From: G963663495 sp963663495
GTDB taxonomy: Bacteria > Bacteroidota > Rhodothermia > Rhodothermales > Bin80
Direction: 5' to 3'
Length of the DNA: 64,000 nt
Assembly (NCBI GenBank): GCA_963663495.1
Contig: OY760427.1
Location: forward strand, 4,402,001-4,466,000
This document shows positions 36,170-46,700 of the stretch, piece after piece. A model generated the notes under the pieces. That model worked only from the letters and a program-made list of their open reading frames with translations. It ran no database searches and was not told the DNA's origin. The stretch's first letter is position 1. The number at the start of each line of letters is the position of its first letter. The position numbers were made by a program, and so were the translations under genes.

Positions 36170-39058
36170 ATGCCCGCAATGGAATCTGAACTCGCATTCA
36201 AACCGGGCACCCTGGTTAAGGCCCGAGGTCGTGAATGGGTGGTGCTCCCTGAGCCTCGTGACGATCTCTTGCGGCTGCGACCTTTGGGAGGTGCCGAGAA
36301 CGACGCGACGCTCATTTATCTGCCACTTGAGCCGGAGCGTCCGGTGCCTGCCGAGTTTGATCCGCCAGATGCTGAGGCACCGGGAACATTGGCGGACGCA
36401 TTACTACTCCGCGACGCGCTGCGCCTCAAGCTGCGCGCCGGTGCCGGTCCATTTCGAAGTTTTGGAAACCTGAACGTTGAGCCTCGCACTTATCAATTGG
36501 TGCCCTTGATCATGGCGCTCAAGCTGGATCCTGTCCGGCTTCTGGTAGCGGATGACGTGGGGATCGGCAAGACGATTGAAGCCGGCCTGATTGCCCGCGA
36601 ACTGATAGATCGTGGAGAGATTAGTCGGCTTGTTGTCATTTGCCCACCACATCTCTGCGAGCAATGGCAGTCCGAACTTTTCGAAAAGTTCAATATTGTT
36701 GCCGAGGTCGTTCGCACCGGCACCGCGACACGGCTTGAACGCGGGCTGCGTCCGAACGAGTCGGTCTTCGAAGCCTACCCTTACACAGTTGTATCGCTTG
36801 ATTACATCAAGTCATACCGGCGTCGGGACGATTTTCTGCGTGCCTGCCCGGAGTTTGTAATCGTGGATGAAGCGCACACCTGCGTGCAGTCCAACTCGAA
36901 TACTCGCCATCAGCGCTACCAATTGCTCAAAGAGCTGGCGGCGAAAGGACCCACTCAGGGGCTACTATTGCTGACAGCAACCCCGCACTCAGGCGACGAC
37001 ACCGCGTTTCATAACCTCCTCGGCCTACTGGATCCGCGGTTTGCGAATTTGGCCGAACTGTCTGATCCCGATGCCCGCCGTGCGCTTCGGGAGGAGCTCT
37101 CCGTGCACTTCGTCCAGCGCCGGCGCGGCGATATTGCGGAATGGCAGGACGATACACGCTTTCCGGTACGCGAGAGCAAGGAAGCCATTTACCGGCTTAC
37201 TGGTCCGTGGGGACGTCTGTTTGAAGAGGTGCTCGCCTATGCCAGAACGATGGTACAGCGCGCGGAGGAAGGGACCAAGTTAGAGCAGCGTATGTCCTGG
37301 TGGGCCGCGCTCGCATTGCTGCGCTGCGCTTCGTCAAGTCCTGCTGCCGCATCGCTCGCGCTCAGGACGCGCCTTGAGGCAACACGCGGTGAAACTGAAG
37401 AGGCGCAGATGGAAGCCCTGGAGTGTGCCGGACGCCAGGCGGTCATGGACGAGACGGCCGACGATTCGTTTGAGCTTACCGAGAGCGTGCCGATTGGCAC
37501 CGTAGACGACCCCGAGGGGAGCAAAACCCTGCGAAAACTGATTGACCAAGCCGATGCTCTTCGGGGACCCAGCTCGGATCCCAAACTAAAGGCGTTGATC
37601 CGCGAGATTCCTCGCCTAGTCGCGGAGGGGTACGCACCCGTGATCTTCTGCCGCTACATAGCGACGGCTCACTATGTACGTGAACAATTGGCAATCAGGC
37701 TTGATCGGCGCGGCCGCCATCGCGCCCATGTATTCGCAGTGACGGGAGAACTTACCCCCGATCAACGCGAAGAACGAATTAACGATCTCAAGGACCTGGA
37801 CGACGGCGTAACCCCGGTCCTCGTGGCGACCGACTGTCTGTCTGAAGGCGTCAATCTCCAGAGCCATTTCAATGCGGTCGTCCATTACGATCTGACATGG
37901 AATCCGACACGCCACGAGCAGCGGGAGGGGCGCGCCGACCGCTTCGGGCAGGCGTCTAAGACTGTCCGCGTTCTCATGATATATGGGGAGGATAATCCGA
38001 TTGACGGTGCCGTGCTGCGTGTGATTGTCCGCAAGGCCGTGAGAATTCGGAAAGAATTAGGTGTCTCGGTGCCGATGCCGGCTGACAACAAAGTAACGGA
38101 CGCCATCATGCAAGCCGTCCTTCTGCATGCCGAGGCAGGCTCGTGGGGTCGTCAGTCGGAACTTGACCTAGATGTGCTTGACCCAGATGTGACGGACGAG
38201 GATGAGGGCGCTGCTTGGCAGAAAGCAATGCGGCGGGTATCGCGCACAGTATTTGCTCAGAGGCGTTTGAAGCCCGAGGATGTGCGACCAGAGTGGGAGA
38301 AGGCTGTGTCCGTGTTAGGAGGGCGGGATGATGTTGCGCGGTTCGTTCGCCATGCGGCCCAACGCCTTAAAGCACCCCTTGGCCCACACGATGGATACTG
38401 GCGCTTCCCGGTGCCACACCTGCCGAAAGCGCTGAAGGAACGCTTGGAGACCACGGGTTTCCAGGGGACTGCAAGAATTACATTTGACCAGATCGCTCCC
38501 GGCAGGGCCACGTTCGTCCATCGAGCGCACCCCCTGGTCTCTATCCTTGCGGACTATGTGACCGAGCAGGCACTTGATCAGGACCTGCCTGATATTGGCG
38601 CGCGAACGAGTGCTGCGGTCACAGCCGGGATCAAGATCCGAACGGTTCTATACCTGCTGCGGCTTCGGAGCCACATCCAGATTACTATCCACGGAACGAA
38701 CGGGATGGCGTCCGTGAGGTCGCTTCTGGCCGAGGAATGTCTTGCTGTAGCTGTTGAGGGCGGCAGCACTCCGAGGCTTCTCACCGACGAAGAAGCGGTG
38801 TCGCTCTTATCGCTCGAACCGAGCCGCAACATGGCCGACGGGCAGAAGACACACTGTATCCGGCAGGTGCTTGCCACCCTTTCTACTTTACAACCGATGT
38901 TCAAGCGGCTCGCTCACGAACGGGCCCACCAGCTGCTCAAGGATCATCGCCGGATACGGCAGGCCAGCCGTATCCGTGGGGAGCGCTACCGTGTGATTCC
39001 GGTGCTACCCTGCGATACCATTGGTGTCTACGTTTTCCTACCCATGGCGATGGTTTAG
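36170..39058 (+). CDS. drmD: SNF2-family helicase, DrmD-like
   Basis: A 962-aa SNF2/Rad54-type translocase. The N-terminal domain opens FKPGTLVKARGREWVVLP. The first RecA domain has ADDVGIGKTIEAGLI (~127), VIVDEAHTC (~230) and LLTATPHSG. The second has FCRYIATAHYVREQL, VATDCLSEGVNLQ and WNPTRHEQREGRADRFGQ (~577). The architecture and the N-terminal segment match DISARM SNF2-like helicase DrmD. It starts 11 bp after the upstream stop, with GGAG just before the ATG at 36170. An upstream in-frame start at 36092 would overlap the previous gene and is less likely. The stop is 3 bp before the methylase TTG start. Confidence 0.82.
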   Translation: MPAMESELAFKPGTLVKARGREWVVLPEPRDDLLRLRPLGGAENDATLIYLPLEPERPVPAEFDPPDAEAPGTLADALLLRDALRLKLRAGAGPFRSFGNLNVEPRTYQLVPLIMALKLDPVRLLVADDVGIGKTIEAGLIARELIDRGEISRLVVICPPHLCEQWQSELFEKFNIVAEVVRTGTATRLERGLRPNESVFEAYPYTVVSLDYIKSYRRRDDFLRACPEFVIVDEAHTCVQSNSNTRHQRYQLLKELAAKGPTQGLLLLTATPHSGDDTAFHNLLGLLDPRFANLAELSDPDARRALREELSVHFVQRRRGDIAEWQDDTRFPVRESKEAIYRLTGPWGRLFEEVLAYARTMVQRAEEGTKLEQRMSWWAALALLRCASSSPAAASLALRTRLEATRGETEEAQMEALECAGRQAVMDETADDSFELTESVPIGTVDDPEGSKTLRKLIDQADALRGPSSDPKLKALIREIPRLVAEGYAPVIFCRYIATAHYVREQLAIRLDRRGRHRAHVFAVTGELTPDQREERINDLKDLDDGVTPVLVATDCLSEGVNLQSHFNAVVHYDLTWNPTRHEQREGRADRFGQASKTVRVLMIYGEDNPIDGAVLRVIVRKAVRIRKELGVSVPMPADNKVTDAIMQAVLLHAEAGSWGRQSELDLDVLDPDVTDEDEGAAWQKAMRRVSRTVFAQRRLKPEDVRPEWEKAVSVLGGRDDVARFVRHAAQRLKAPLGPHDGYWRFPVPHLPKALKERLETTGFQGTARITFDQIAPGRATFVHRAHPLVSILADYVTEQALDQDLPDIGARTSAAVTAGIKIRTVLYLLRLRSHIQITIHGTNGMASVRSLLAEECLAVAVEGGSTPRLLTDEEAVSLLSLEPSRNMADGQKTHCIRQVLATLSTLQPMFKRLAHERAHQLLKDHRRIRQASRIRGERYRVIPVLPCDTIGVYVFLPMAMV

Positions 39059-39061
39059 GCC

Positions 39062-42000
39062 TTGGCACGCATGCGGGACGATAGCGGATTCACGGCACTC
39101 AGGGTTCAGGGCGGGATCCTGCCGCCGGAATTCATGGATGAGGTAGCTGCGCTCAGAGCACCAGAGCAGAGTGGTCCGTCCTACATGGTTTCGAAGTCGC
39201 TTTCGATCAAGGACGAGATCTCCAGATACTGGCAGATCGGGAGAGATTTGTACGAGCGCTACGATAGAAGACGCTTGCGCGAAGACGTAAGTGCGTCAAC
39301 GGTTGGCGTCAATGACTGGCTCATCCCTCTGTTAAGGACCCTGTTCGGGTACGAAGACTTATTGAGGGTCGGCAACGTTGAGCTTGGAGACCGTGTCTTC
39401 AAGCTCACGCACCAAGCCTTCAACGGCGCGGTGCCGCTGCTTCTGGTGACCAGCGACTACGATCTGGATAAGGCGGATCCGCGGCTAAGCAACGGTCGCA
39501 GACTTGCTCCGCACGCTCTTATGCAGGAGTACCTGAACGCGGAGGAGGACGCCCTATGGGGCATGATTTCCAACGGTTCCAAGCTGCGAATCCTTCGGGA
39601 CAATCCGAGTCTTACGCGCCCGTCCTACATAGAGGCAGATCTTGAGCTCATATTCAACGAAGACCTCTATCCCGACTTCGTAGCCCTCTGGCTTTCCGCT
39701 CATGCCAGCAGGTTGAAACCCTCCGACGGCAAGCCACAAGACTGCATCATTGAGAAATGGAGATCCAAGGCCCACGAGATTGGCGAGCGCGTCCGCGGAA
39801 ACCTTCGCGAGGGCGTTACTGCCGCACTGCGAAGACTTGGAAATGGTTTCCTGGAACATCAGGACAACGATGCCCTGCATAAAGCGCTGAGCTCCGGCGC
39901 TTTGACTCCTGAGGCGTACTTTCAGCAGCTTCTCCGGCTAATCTATCGCATAATATTCCTTTTCACCGCTGAGGAGCGGGATCTTCTCCATGTCCCAGGT
40001 ACTTCGGACTGTGCACGTAGCGTGTATGCCGAGGGATACTCGCTTGCGCGCCTTCGTCAACGCGCGCTCCGGCGTCGCCATTACGACCGGAATTCGGATC
40101 TCTGGCAGGGTCTCCGGATCACGTTCGGAGCGCTTGCCCGCGGCGCACCCGGGCTCGGGCTGCCTGCTCTCGGCGGGTTGTACCGCACGGACCAATGCCC
40201 TGATCTTGACGGATCGCTGATCAGGAACAGGTACCTGCTAGAGGCTGTGCGCACCCTCGCCTACTTCCCGTCCACCTCGGGCAAAAGCCTCGCTCGGATC
40301 AACTACCGGGATATGGGCACCGAAGAACTCGGATCTGTCTATGAGAGCTTGCTTGAGCTGCGTCCCGGCATTGATGTGCACGCCTTGCCGTGGCGTTTGG
40401 AGTTTGCGGGGGGCGGGACCACGAAGGTTAAAGGGTCAGCCCGCAAGCTCAGCGGATCCTACTATACCCCGGCGAGTCTTGCGGGTGAGCTCGTTAGGAC
40501 GACCCTTGACCCCGTCATCAAGCGGGCCATATCCGAGCGGCCAGAAGATCCGTACCGTGCGCTTCTGGGTCTGCGGGTCATTGATCCTGCCTGCGGATCC
40601 GGCCATTTTCTCCTGGCGGCGGCGCGCCGACTGGCTGACGAGATCGCGCACATTGATGCAGATGGAGACACTCATGTTGATAAGATTCGCCAGCACGCGC
40701 TCCGTGAAGTCGTGCGACACTGCATCTATGGCGTTGATAAGAATCCGCTTGCTGTCGAATTATGCAAGGCGGCGCTGTGGATTGAGACGATTGAGCCCGG
40801 AAAGCCGTCAACTTTCCTTGATGCCCACGTTGTTCTCGGGGACAGCCTGTTAGGCATCATGGATCCCGCGATCCTGGATGAGGGCATCCCGCCCGCTGCG
40901 TATGACCCCCTGACGGGAGATCACAAGGCGACCTGTAAAAGCCTCAAGGCGAAAAATCGCCTTGCCGGACAGATTGACCTGTTTGACGACGAGGCTGTGC
41001 TTGAGGTTGCCGTGACGCACATAGAGCTTGACGCAATGTCCGAGGATACGCTGGATGATGTGGAACGCAAGCGCGCCGCATGGGAATCGGCCCGCACGGA
41101 CAAGGCCCATGCTCAAGAAGCGCTCAAGGCCGATCTATTCGTCGGTGCGTTTTTTGCATCCAAAACATCCGACACACGCAGTACCGTGGCGCTCTCCGAA
41201 GACATTATGCGCGTGGGGTCTTCCTGGCCTATCCGTGCTGGCGTTGAACCTTCCGTCCGCGACTTGTCAAGACGACATCGCTTCCTTCACTGGTATCTCA
41301 CCTTCCCCGATATCATGCAGGACGGTGGGTTTGACGCGGTGCTTGCCAATCCGCCCTGGGAACGTATCAAGCTCCAGGAAAAGGAGTTTTTCGCATCCCG
41401 GTCCACAGAGATAGCGGGTGCTCGGAACCAAGCAGCACGACGCCGGCTTATCCGGCACTTGAATCGCGACGATGCTCCCGCGGTTGAGAAAGCGCTCTAC
41501 AAAGCATTCCGGGATGCCAAACGCGACGCAGAAGCCGCCAGTCATTTTGTCCGAAAGGGACAACGCTTTCCGCTCACAGGCGTAGGGGATGTCAATACCT
41601 ACGCAGTGTTCGCGGAGACATGTCTCCGGCTGGTGAACCCCAGGGGTCGCGCCGGGCTCATTGTGCCTACAGGTATCTCCACAGATCATTCCACAAGGAA
41701 GTTTTTCCAGGACATCGTCAACAGCCAGCGGCTCTCGACGCTTTATGACTTTGAGAATAAGAACGCTGTGTTCCCAGGTGTCCATCGCTCTTACAAATTC
41801 TGTCTGCTCACGCTTGCCGGGAGCGATGATCCTGCGGAGGAGGCTGAGTTCGCGTTTTTCCTGCACCAGGTCGAACATCTCAAGGAGCGCGAGCGCAGGT
41901 TCACGCTGTCGAAAGAGGATTTTGAGCTGTTCAACCCCAACACGCGGACCTGTCCCATTTTCCGTACGCGCCGTGACATGGAGATAGCGCGCAAGATGTA

Positions 42001-42529
42001 CAAGCGAGCTGGTGTGCTGTGGAAAGAGAAGCGGGGGGACGAACCGGAGGAGAATCCGTGGGGGGTGAAGTTTCAAAGGATGTTTGATATGTCGAACGAT
42101 TCACGGTTATTCAAGACGCGTGCGGACTTGGAAGAGGAAGGGTGGGAGCTCAATGGCAACGTATTTGTTTCGGAGGATTCAGAGGAGCGGTATCTGCCGC
42201 TATACGAAGCCAAGCTGTTCCACCAGTACGATCACCGGTTTGCTACGTTTGACGGGGTTTCGGAAAAGGATATCCGGAATGGAAAGGCGCGGCGGATGAC
42301 CAGTGAGGAAAAGGCTGATCCGGAATCTGTGGTAATCCCGCGGTATTGGGTGCCTGAACAAGAGGTCGCGAAGAGAGTTCAATGGCCGTTTGACCCGACA
42401 GCCGACAGCCGACAGCCGACAGCCGACAGCCGACAGCCGACAGCCGACAGCCGACAGCCGACAGCCGACAGCCGACAGCCGACATTCAACGCTCTCGCAG
42501 AACTGGCTGGCAGGTCGGTTTCCGCATGA
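39062..42529 (+). CDS. drmMI: Large N6-adenine DNA methylase (DrmMI-like), frame ends early after a heptamer tract
   Basis: A 1,155-aa product in the present frame, from TTG 39062 or ATG 39071. It has an N-terminal domain (SIKDEISRYWQIGRDLYERY), then GSYYTPASLAGELVRTTL, SAM motif I VIDPACGSGHFLLAAARR (~508), IYGVDKNPLAVELCKAALW and catalytic motif IV LANPPWERIKL (~762). FVIPTGISTDHSTRKFF-like and VIPRYWVPEQEV segments follow. At residue ~1111 the frame enters the CCGACAG tract and terminates 15 residues after it at 42527-42529. The remaining methylase C-terminus lies in another frame to 43364. Removing one repeat unit would join them into a protein of about 1,431 aa. It methylates adenine by family; in DISARM such methylases mark self DNA. 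The current state is probably a truncated form. Confidence 0.8.
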   Translation: MARMRDDSGFTALRVQGGILPPEFMDEVAALRAPEQSGPSYMVSKSLSIKDEISRYWQIGRDLYERYDRRRLREDVSASTVGVNDWLIPLLRTLFGYEDLLRVGNVELGDRVFKLTHQAFNGAVPLLLVTSDYDLDKADPRLSNGRRLAPHALMQEYLNAEEDALWGMISNGSKLRILRDNPSLTRPSYIEADLELIFNEDLYPDFVALWLSAHASRLKPSDGKPQDCIIEKWRSKAHEIGERVRGNLREGVTAALRRLGNGFLEHQDNDALHKALSSGALTPEAYFQQLLRLIYRIIFLFTAEERDLLHVPGTSDCARSVYAEGYSLARLRQRALRRRHYDRNSDLWQGLRITFGALARGAPGLGLPALGGLYRTDQCPDLDGSLIRNRYLLEAVRTLAYFPSTSGKSLARINYRDMGTEELGSVYESLLELRPGIDVHALPWRLEFAGGGTTKVKGSARKLSGSYYTPASLAGELVRTTLDPVIKRAISERPEDPYRALLGLRVIDPACGSGHFLLAAARRLADEIAHIDADGDTHVDKIRQHALREVVRHCIYGVDKNPLAVELCKAALWIETIEPGKPSTFLDAHVVLGDSLLGIMDPAILDEGIPPAAYDPLTGDHKATCKSLKAKNRLAGQIDLFDDEAVLEVAVTHIELDAMSEDTLDDVERKRAAWESARTDKAHAQEALKADLFVGAFFASKTSDTRSTVALSEDIMRVGSSWPIRAGVEPSVRDLSRRHRFLHWYLTFPDIMQDGGFDAVLANPPWERIKLQEKEFFASRSTEIAGARNQAARRRLIRHLNRDDAPAVEKALYKAFRDAKRDAEAASHFVRKGQRFPLTGVGDVNTYAVFAETCLRLVNPRGRAGLIVPTGISTDHSTRKFFQDIVNSQRLSTLYDFENKNAVFPGVHRSYKFCLLTLAGSDDPAEEAEFAFFLHQVEHLKERERRFTLSKEDFELFNPNTRTCPIFRTRRDMEIARKMYKRAGVLWKEKRGDEPEENPWGVKFQRMFDMSNDSRLFKTRADLEEEGWELNGNVFVSEDSEERYLPLYEAKLFHQYDHRFATFDGVSEKDIRNGKARRMTSEEKADPESVVIPRYWVPEQEVAKRVQWPFDPTADSRQPTADSRQPTADSRQPTADSRQPTFNALAELAGRSVSA
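42395..42484 (+). repeat. Tandem heptamer tract (CCGACAG)12 plus 6 bases inside the methylase gene
   Basis: Twelve perfect CCGACAG units (42395-42478) and a partial CCGACA. Because 7 is not a multiple of 3, each unit gained or lost changes frame. All three forward frames are open and give the same heptapeptide cycle PTADSRQ. This is the structure of a simple-sequence contingency locus. The tract lies in the linker between the catalytic region and the C-terminal target-recognition-like region. Confidence 0.95.
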
Positions 42530-43364
42530 TTACAAATGCGACCAACGTGAGGACGGACATCTGCGGCATAATCCCGATCTTTGGTCTGAGCCATTCAGGT
42601 GCGTTAATCGCCTTCGGGGTTGGGTTGTCGTCTTCAGGGACATCGCACGCTCAACTGATCAGCGCACTGCTATTCTCTCCGTCATCCAGGGAGTTGCTGT
42701 GAGCAACAAGGCTCCGTTCATCAGCGTCACCTATCACGCATGGCTTCAGACCTTCCGCGGGATTACAACGGCAACAAACGAACGCACACTGATCACTACT
42801 GAACTACGGTCTGGTGGTGTCGGGAATAGTGCGCCGATATCAGACTACGGTCCTGCCCCGGCCATCGCAGCTGCCCTCGTCATGGCTAACATGAATTCCA
42901 TCCCTCTTGACTGGACTGCGCGGTTTTCTGTCGGCGGTGTAAACATGAATTTCTTCATTGTTAAACAGTTGCCCGTGTTACCGCCGGAGGCGTACTTGGA
43001 AGATGCCGGATGTGGGAGCAGATATGTTGAGCTGGTAACACCTCGCGTATTGAATCTGACGTACACAAGTCAAGAACTGGAGGAGTTTGCAGCGGACCTT
43101 GGCTACAGCGGCGATCCGTTCCCTTGGGAGGATCTGCGTCGACAGCACTTGCAGTGTGAACTTGACGCCATCTTCTCGCACATGTACAGGCTAGACCGAC
43201 AAGATGTAGAATGGATCTTGGATTCCCCACCTCCGAGCGCCTCGTTTCCAAGGCTCAAGCTGAACGAACTTGAAGAGTTCGGCGAGTACAGAACCAAACG
43301 GTACGTGCTGTCTGCGTTCGATTTGTTGGCAAAGGGCGAGGATCCCAGCATTCACGGCGACTGA
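42483..43364 (+). pseudogene. C-terminal region of the methylase in the alternative frame
   Basis: Open from the tract (frame start TTG 42390) to TGA 43362-43364, giving 293 residues after the tract. It includes RGWVVVFRDIARSTDQRTAIL, WLQTFRGITTATNERTLITTE and VNMNFFIVKQLPVLPPEAY. These are typical of the C-terminus of N6 methylases of this class, which carries target recognition. It is out of frame with the catalytic part here but would be fused by loss of one repeat unit or gain of two. I class it as broken in this copy, probably reversibly. Confidence 0.8.
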
Positions 43365-43728
43365 TAATTGTTGCTCCGAAAGATGGGTCCGGCTCAACCT
43401 TCCCTTATAAAGGCAAATATGTTTTGTAATTGGCACTATAACCGTTCGCTAAGTTTGTTGTATCGAGCCTGATTGTTGACTTTAATAATTTCTGGTCCAT
43501 AATGTCATTAGTAGGGGCCTGGGTCGTTTTGTGTGCGAACCCTTTCCACAGTAGTTTGGCACCGAGCATTGACCTTCTGCTGGTTTTTTCCAACAGCCGA
43601 TATGATTCCACGCAGGTGTCAATTGAGCCACGACAGACAGAGCCCCACAGAAATAACCTGTAGCCTATGCAGCGCCGTGCAAAATGGCCATGGACGACAC
43701 CAGACACTGTCGGATCTAATATGACCCG
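43365..43728. other. Intergenic region between the methylase and smc
   Basis: Convergent gap of 364 bp. A 100-codon minus-strand frame (43405-43707) starts MSGVVHGHFARR but shows no recognisable family and lies directly downstream of smc. Its coding status is doubtful. No clear terminator hairpin was found. Confidence 0.35.
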
Positions 43729-46700
43729 CTAGCTGGCCACCAGCTTGCGGGCTGCATCAAGCTGCACTCCCACAATGCTCGAAATGCCTTCCTGTTGCAT
43801 CGTTACACCATAAAGACGATCCGCCATCTCCATGGTCCGCCGGTTGTGAGTTACCAGTACAAACTGCGTATCCGACGAAAACCTACGGATCAGGCGCATA
43901 TACCGCTCCACGTTCGATTCATCCAACGGCGCATCAACCTCGTCCAATATGCAGAAGGGGCTGGGCTTAACCAGGTAAATAGCAAAGAGAAGGGCGATCG
44001 CCGTCAATGTCTTTTCTCCGCTTGACAGCTGTGCGATCCGAATCGTCCGCTTACCGCGCGGTTTAGCCTCAATAGCAATTGCTGACTCCAGCGGATCTTT
44101 CGGATCTGTCAACAGGAGCCTGCCACGCGCATCACCCCCGAAGAGCTCCTTGAACAAGCTGGTAAAGCTCTTTTCAATCGCCAGGAATGTGTCCATAAAG
44201 CGTTGCGCTGCTGTCCTGTTTATCTCATGGAATGTCGCTGTAAGCGTCTTTCGCGCCCTACAAAGATCGTCCGACTGATCCTCCAAAAACGTCAGCCGCT
44301 CCTGCTCCGCAGCATACTCCTCTACCGCCAAGGCATTCACCTTCCCCATCGCCGCCAGGCGCCCCTTAAGACGTTCCAACTCCTCCGCAGCCACCTCTTC
44401 GTCCTCCACCGGCTCTGCTCGGTCAACACCTGGTATCTGCTGATTGTGGGCTGCCAGGCGCGCCTCAAGCGTCGCAAGCCGCACGGCTTCCGTATTTTCT
44501 GTCTGGATGGCGTCGTCTTTGGCCGTGTGCGCTGCACGCAAAGCAGTCTCTGCCCGTAGCAGTGACGCTCGCGCCTCCAGTTGCTCCCTGCGGGCGATGC
44601 TGACCTCTTCCTCCAGTGCCGGCCACTGGCACTTTACCGTTTCCGCCTCACGAGTCAAAGTATCCATTGCCTTAGCGGCATCTGCGGCAATCTTGTCTAC
44701 CGTTTTCCGGCGCTGTTGTCGCCTAGCAGCGCGCGAGCGTTGCGAAGCAAGCCGGTCGGACATCCTTGATCGTTGCCGCTTCAGCTGCTCGTGCGCGGTG
44801 GCAGCCGCCGCAGCCGTAGCTTGTGCGCGGCCGGTTCGCTCTATTACCTCGCGGTGTTCTACCTCAAGCTTCTCCATAGACCGTTCCGCTTCCTCCGCCA
44901 ATTCATGCGCCTGCTCTGCAATCACCTCCAGCTGCCGCACAGAATCGCTCTGTGCCCCTGCCTGCAGCGTAGCATTATCCCTCCGTACATGTTCCAGCTG
45001 CTCTTGTATTCCTTTCAGCCGCCTCTGAGCGGCGTCATGCTCCGACTCATCCCTGTACGCCCTGCGCTTCGCCTCTTCCACCCGTTCGAGTGCCTTTCGC
45101 TCCGCCGCCGCAGCAGCATCAGATGATGCAGCCCGCACCTCCTGTTTCAACCCGCCTACCGCTTCTCGTAATTCAGCACTCTGCAATTCCAGTTGTGCGC
45201 ATTCACTTGTCGCCGCCTCCAATTCATTGCGCCGTTGCATCCGCGACCTCGACGGACCGGGCCTGTCGCCGCCCGCACGTACAAATCCGCGTTCGTCGCC
45301 CCACTCCCCTGCAGTAGTCACATAGCACCCACGAGTTGCCGCCGTAGTCATGCGCACTCCTCCAAAAAGTACCCGCGCCAGCGGCGCATACTGCACATCC
45401 AATATTCGGACATGCGTAAGCAGGCTGTCCGGGAGCACAACCTTCTCCTCATGCTCAGGGATTCTAGACATCACAAAGAACGATGCACTCCCTCTCTTAT
45501 TTTCCTGCAGCAATCCGATGCAGGTTCGCAAATCCTCTTCTGATGCTACGACCATACAGTCTACCCAAGGATCCATGGCAGCCTCCAGCGCCCTGTGGTA
45601 CCGCGTGGTCGTGGTAAACAAGTCCCCCAATACACGCACCCTGCCGGATTCTCCAAGCGGAGTTCCGGCAAGGAACCGAACTGCGTCGGAGAACCCCTCA
45701 AACGCCGTCATGAACTGCTCCAGCAGCTTGCGCTCCGCAACACGGGCCTCTAGCGCCGTTTGTAGCTCCCGCTGGTGCCGCTGTGCCTGGTCCAGTGCGC
45801 TGCGCGCGTGCTTCCAGTCCACCTGTACCTTGGCTAACTTCGCTGAAGCGGCCCTATGACCCTTCTCTGCTGCCGTAGTAGCACGGTTAGCTGTTGCGAC
45901 AAGTTTGGCAGCCCGATTGCAGTCCTTATCCGCCTTGCGCACCTGTGCGATTAGGCGTGCCTGCCTTTCCTGGAGTAGCTCAAGCCTGCTCGCCAGACGA
46001 TCTCGCTGACGTACCGCATTGCCCAGCACTGTTCTGCACTCGTCTTCCTTTTTTCGCATCAGACGCACATTAGTCCGCGCCTGATCAACAGCCTCTCTCG
46101 AAACCCGCCGCTCCGTCTTGCATGTGCCCAGCACCTTCTTCTTTCCTTGTAGGTCCGGTAATTCTGTTTTCAGCCTAGTGGCAATCTGTTCCATCTCCAG
46201 GCCTATCGCTTGCTCCTGCGCCTTATCATCTCGTATCTCCACACGCAGCCGCGCCGCTTCTTGCCGTGCGGAGTTAGCACGCTGCTGCTCAATCCGCAGG
46301 TCAGCCTCCAGACCCTGCAGTCGGGATACATGGTCTGACAATTTCTGCGCGAGCGATGCGGCTTTAACTTCCCGCGATGCCAGCTGCCGGCGCTCTGCTG
46401 ATAATTGCTTCTCCGCAAGACTCAGTGTTTCCGCTTTGACAGCTGATAACTGCTTTAGCTCCGCCAGTCGTACAACCAACGCATCGGTCTCGGCTGCCAA
46501 GCGCCTGTAATCTGCTGCCGCCAAGCCGAGTCGCAGCGAATCAACCTGTCGGATTATGTCGCGAAGCCGTTCCGCTGCCGCAGCCTGACGCTCCAAGGTC
46601 CGCACCCGCCGTTCAATCTCCCGCTGAAGCTCTTCCACCCGCGAAAGATCAGCCTCAACGCCTTCCAGTTTTCGCGCTGTCTGATTCCTGGTTTTCTTGT

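Noticed and set aside
42395..42484. Repeat tract as a CRISPR array
   Set aside because: Perfect 7-bp tandem repeat without spacers, inside a coding sequence.
43405..43707. 100-codon minus-strand frame downstream of smc
   Set aside because: No recognisable domain or convincing ribosome site; left as an unassigned gap.
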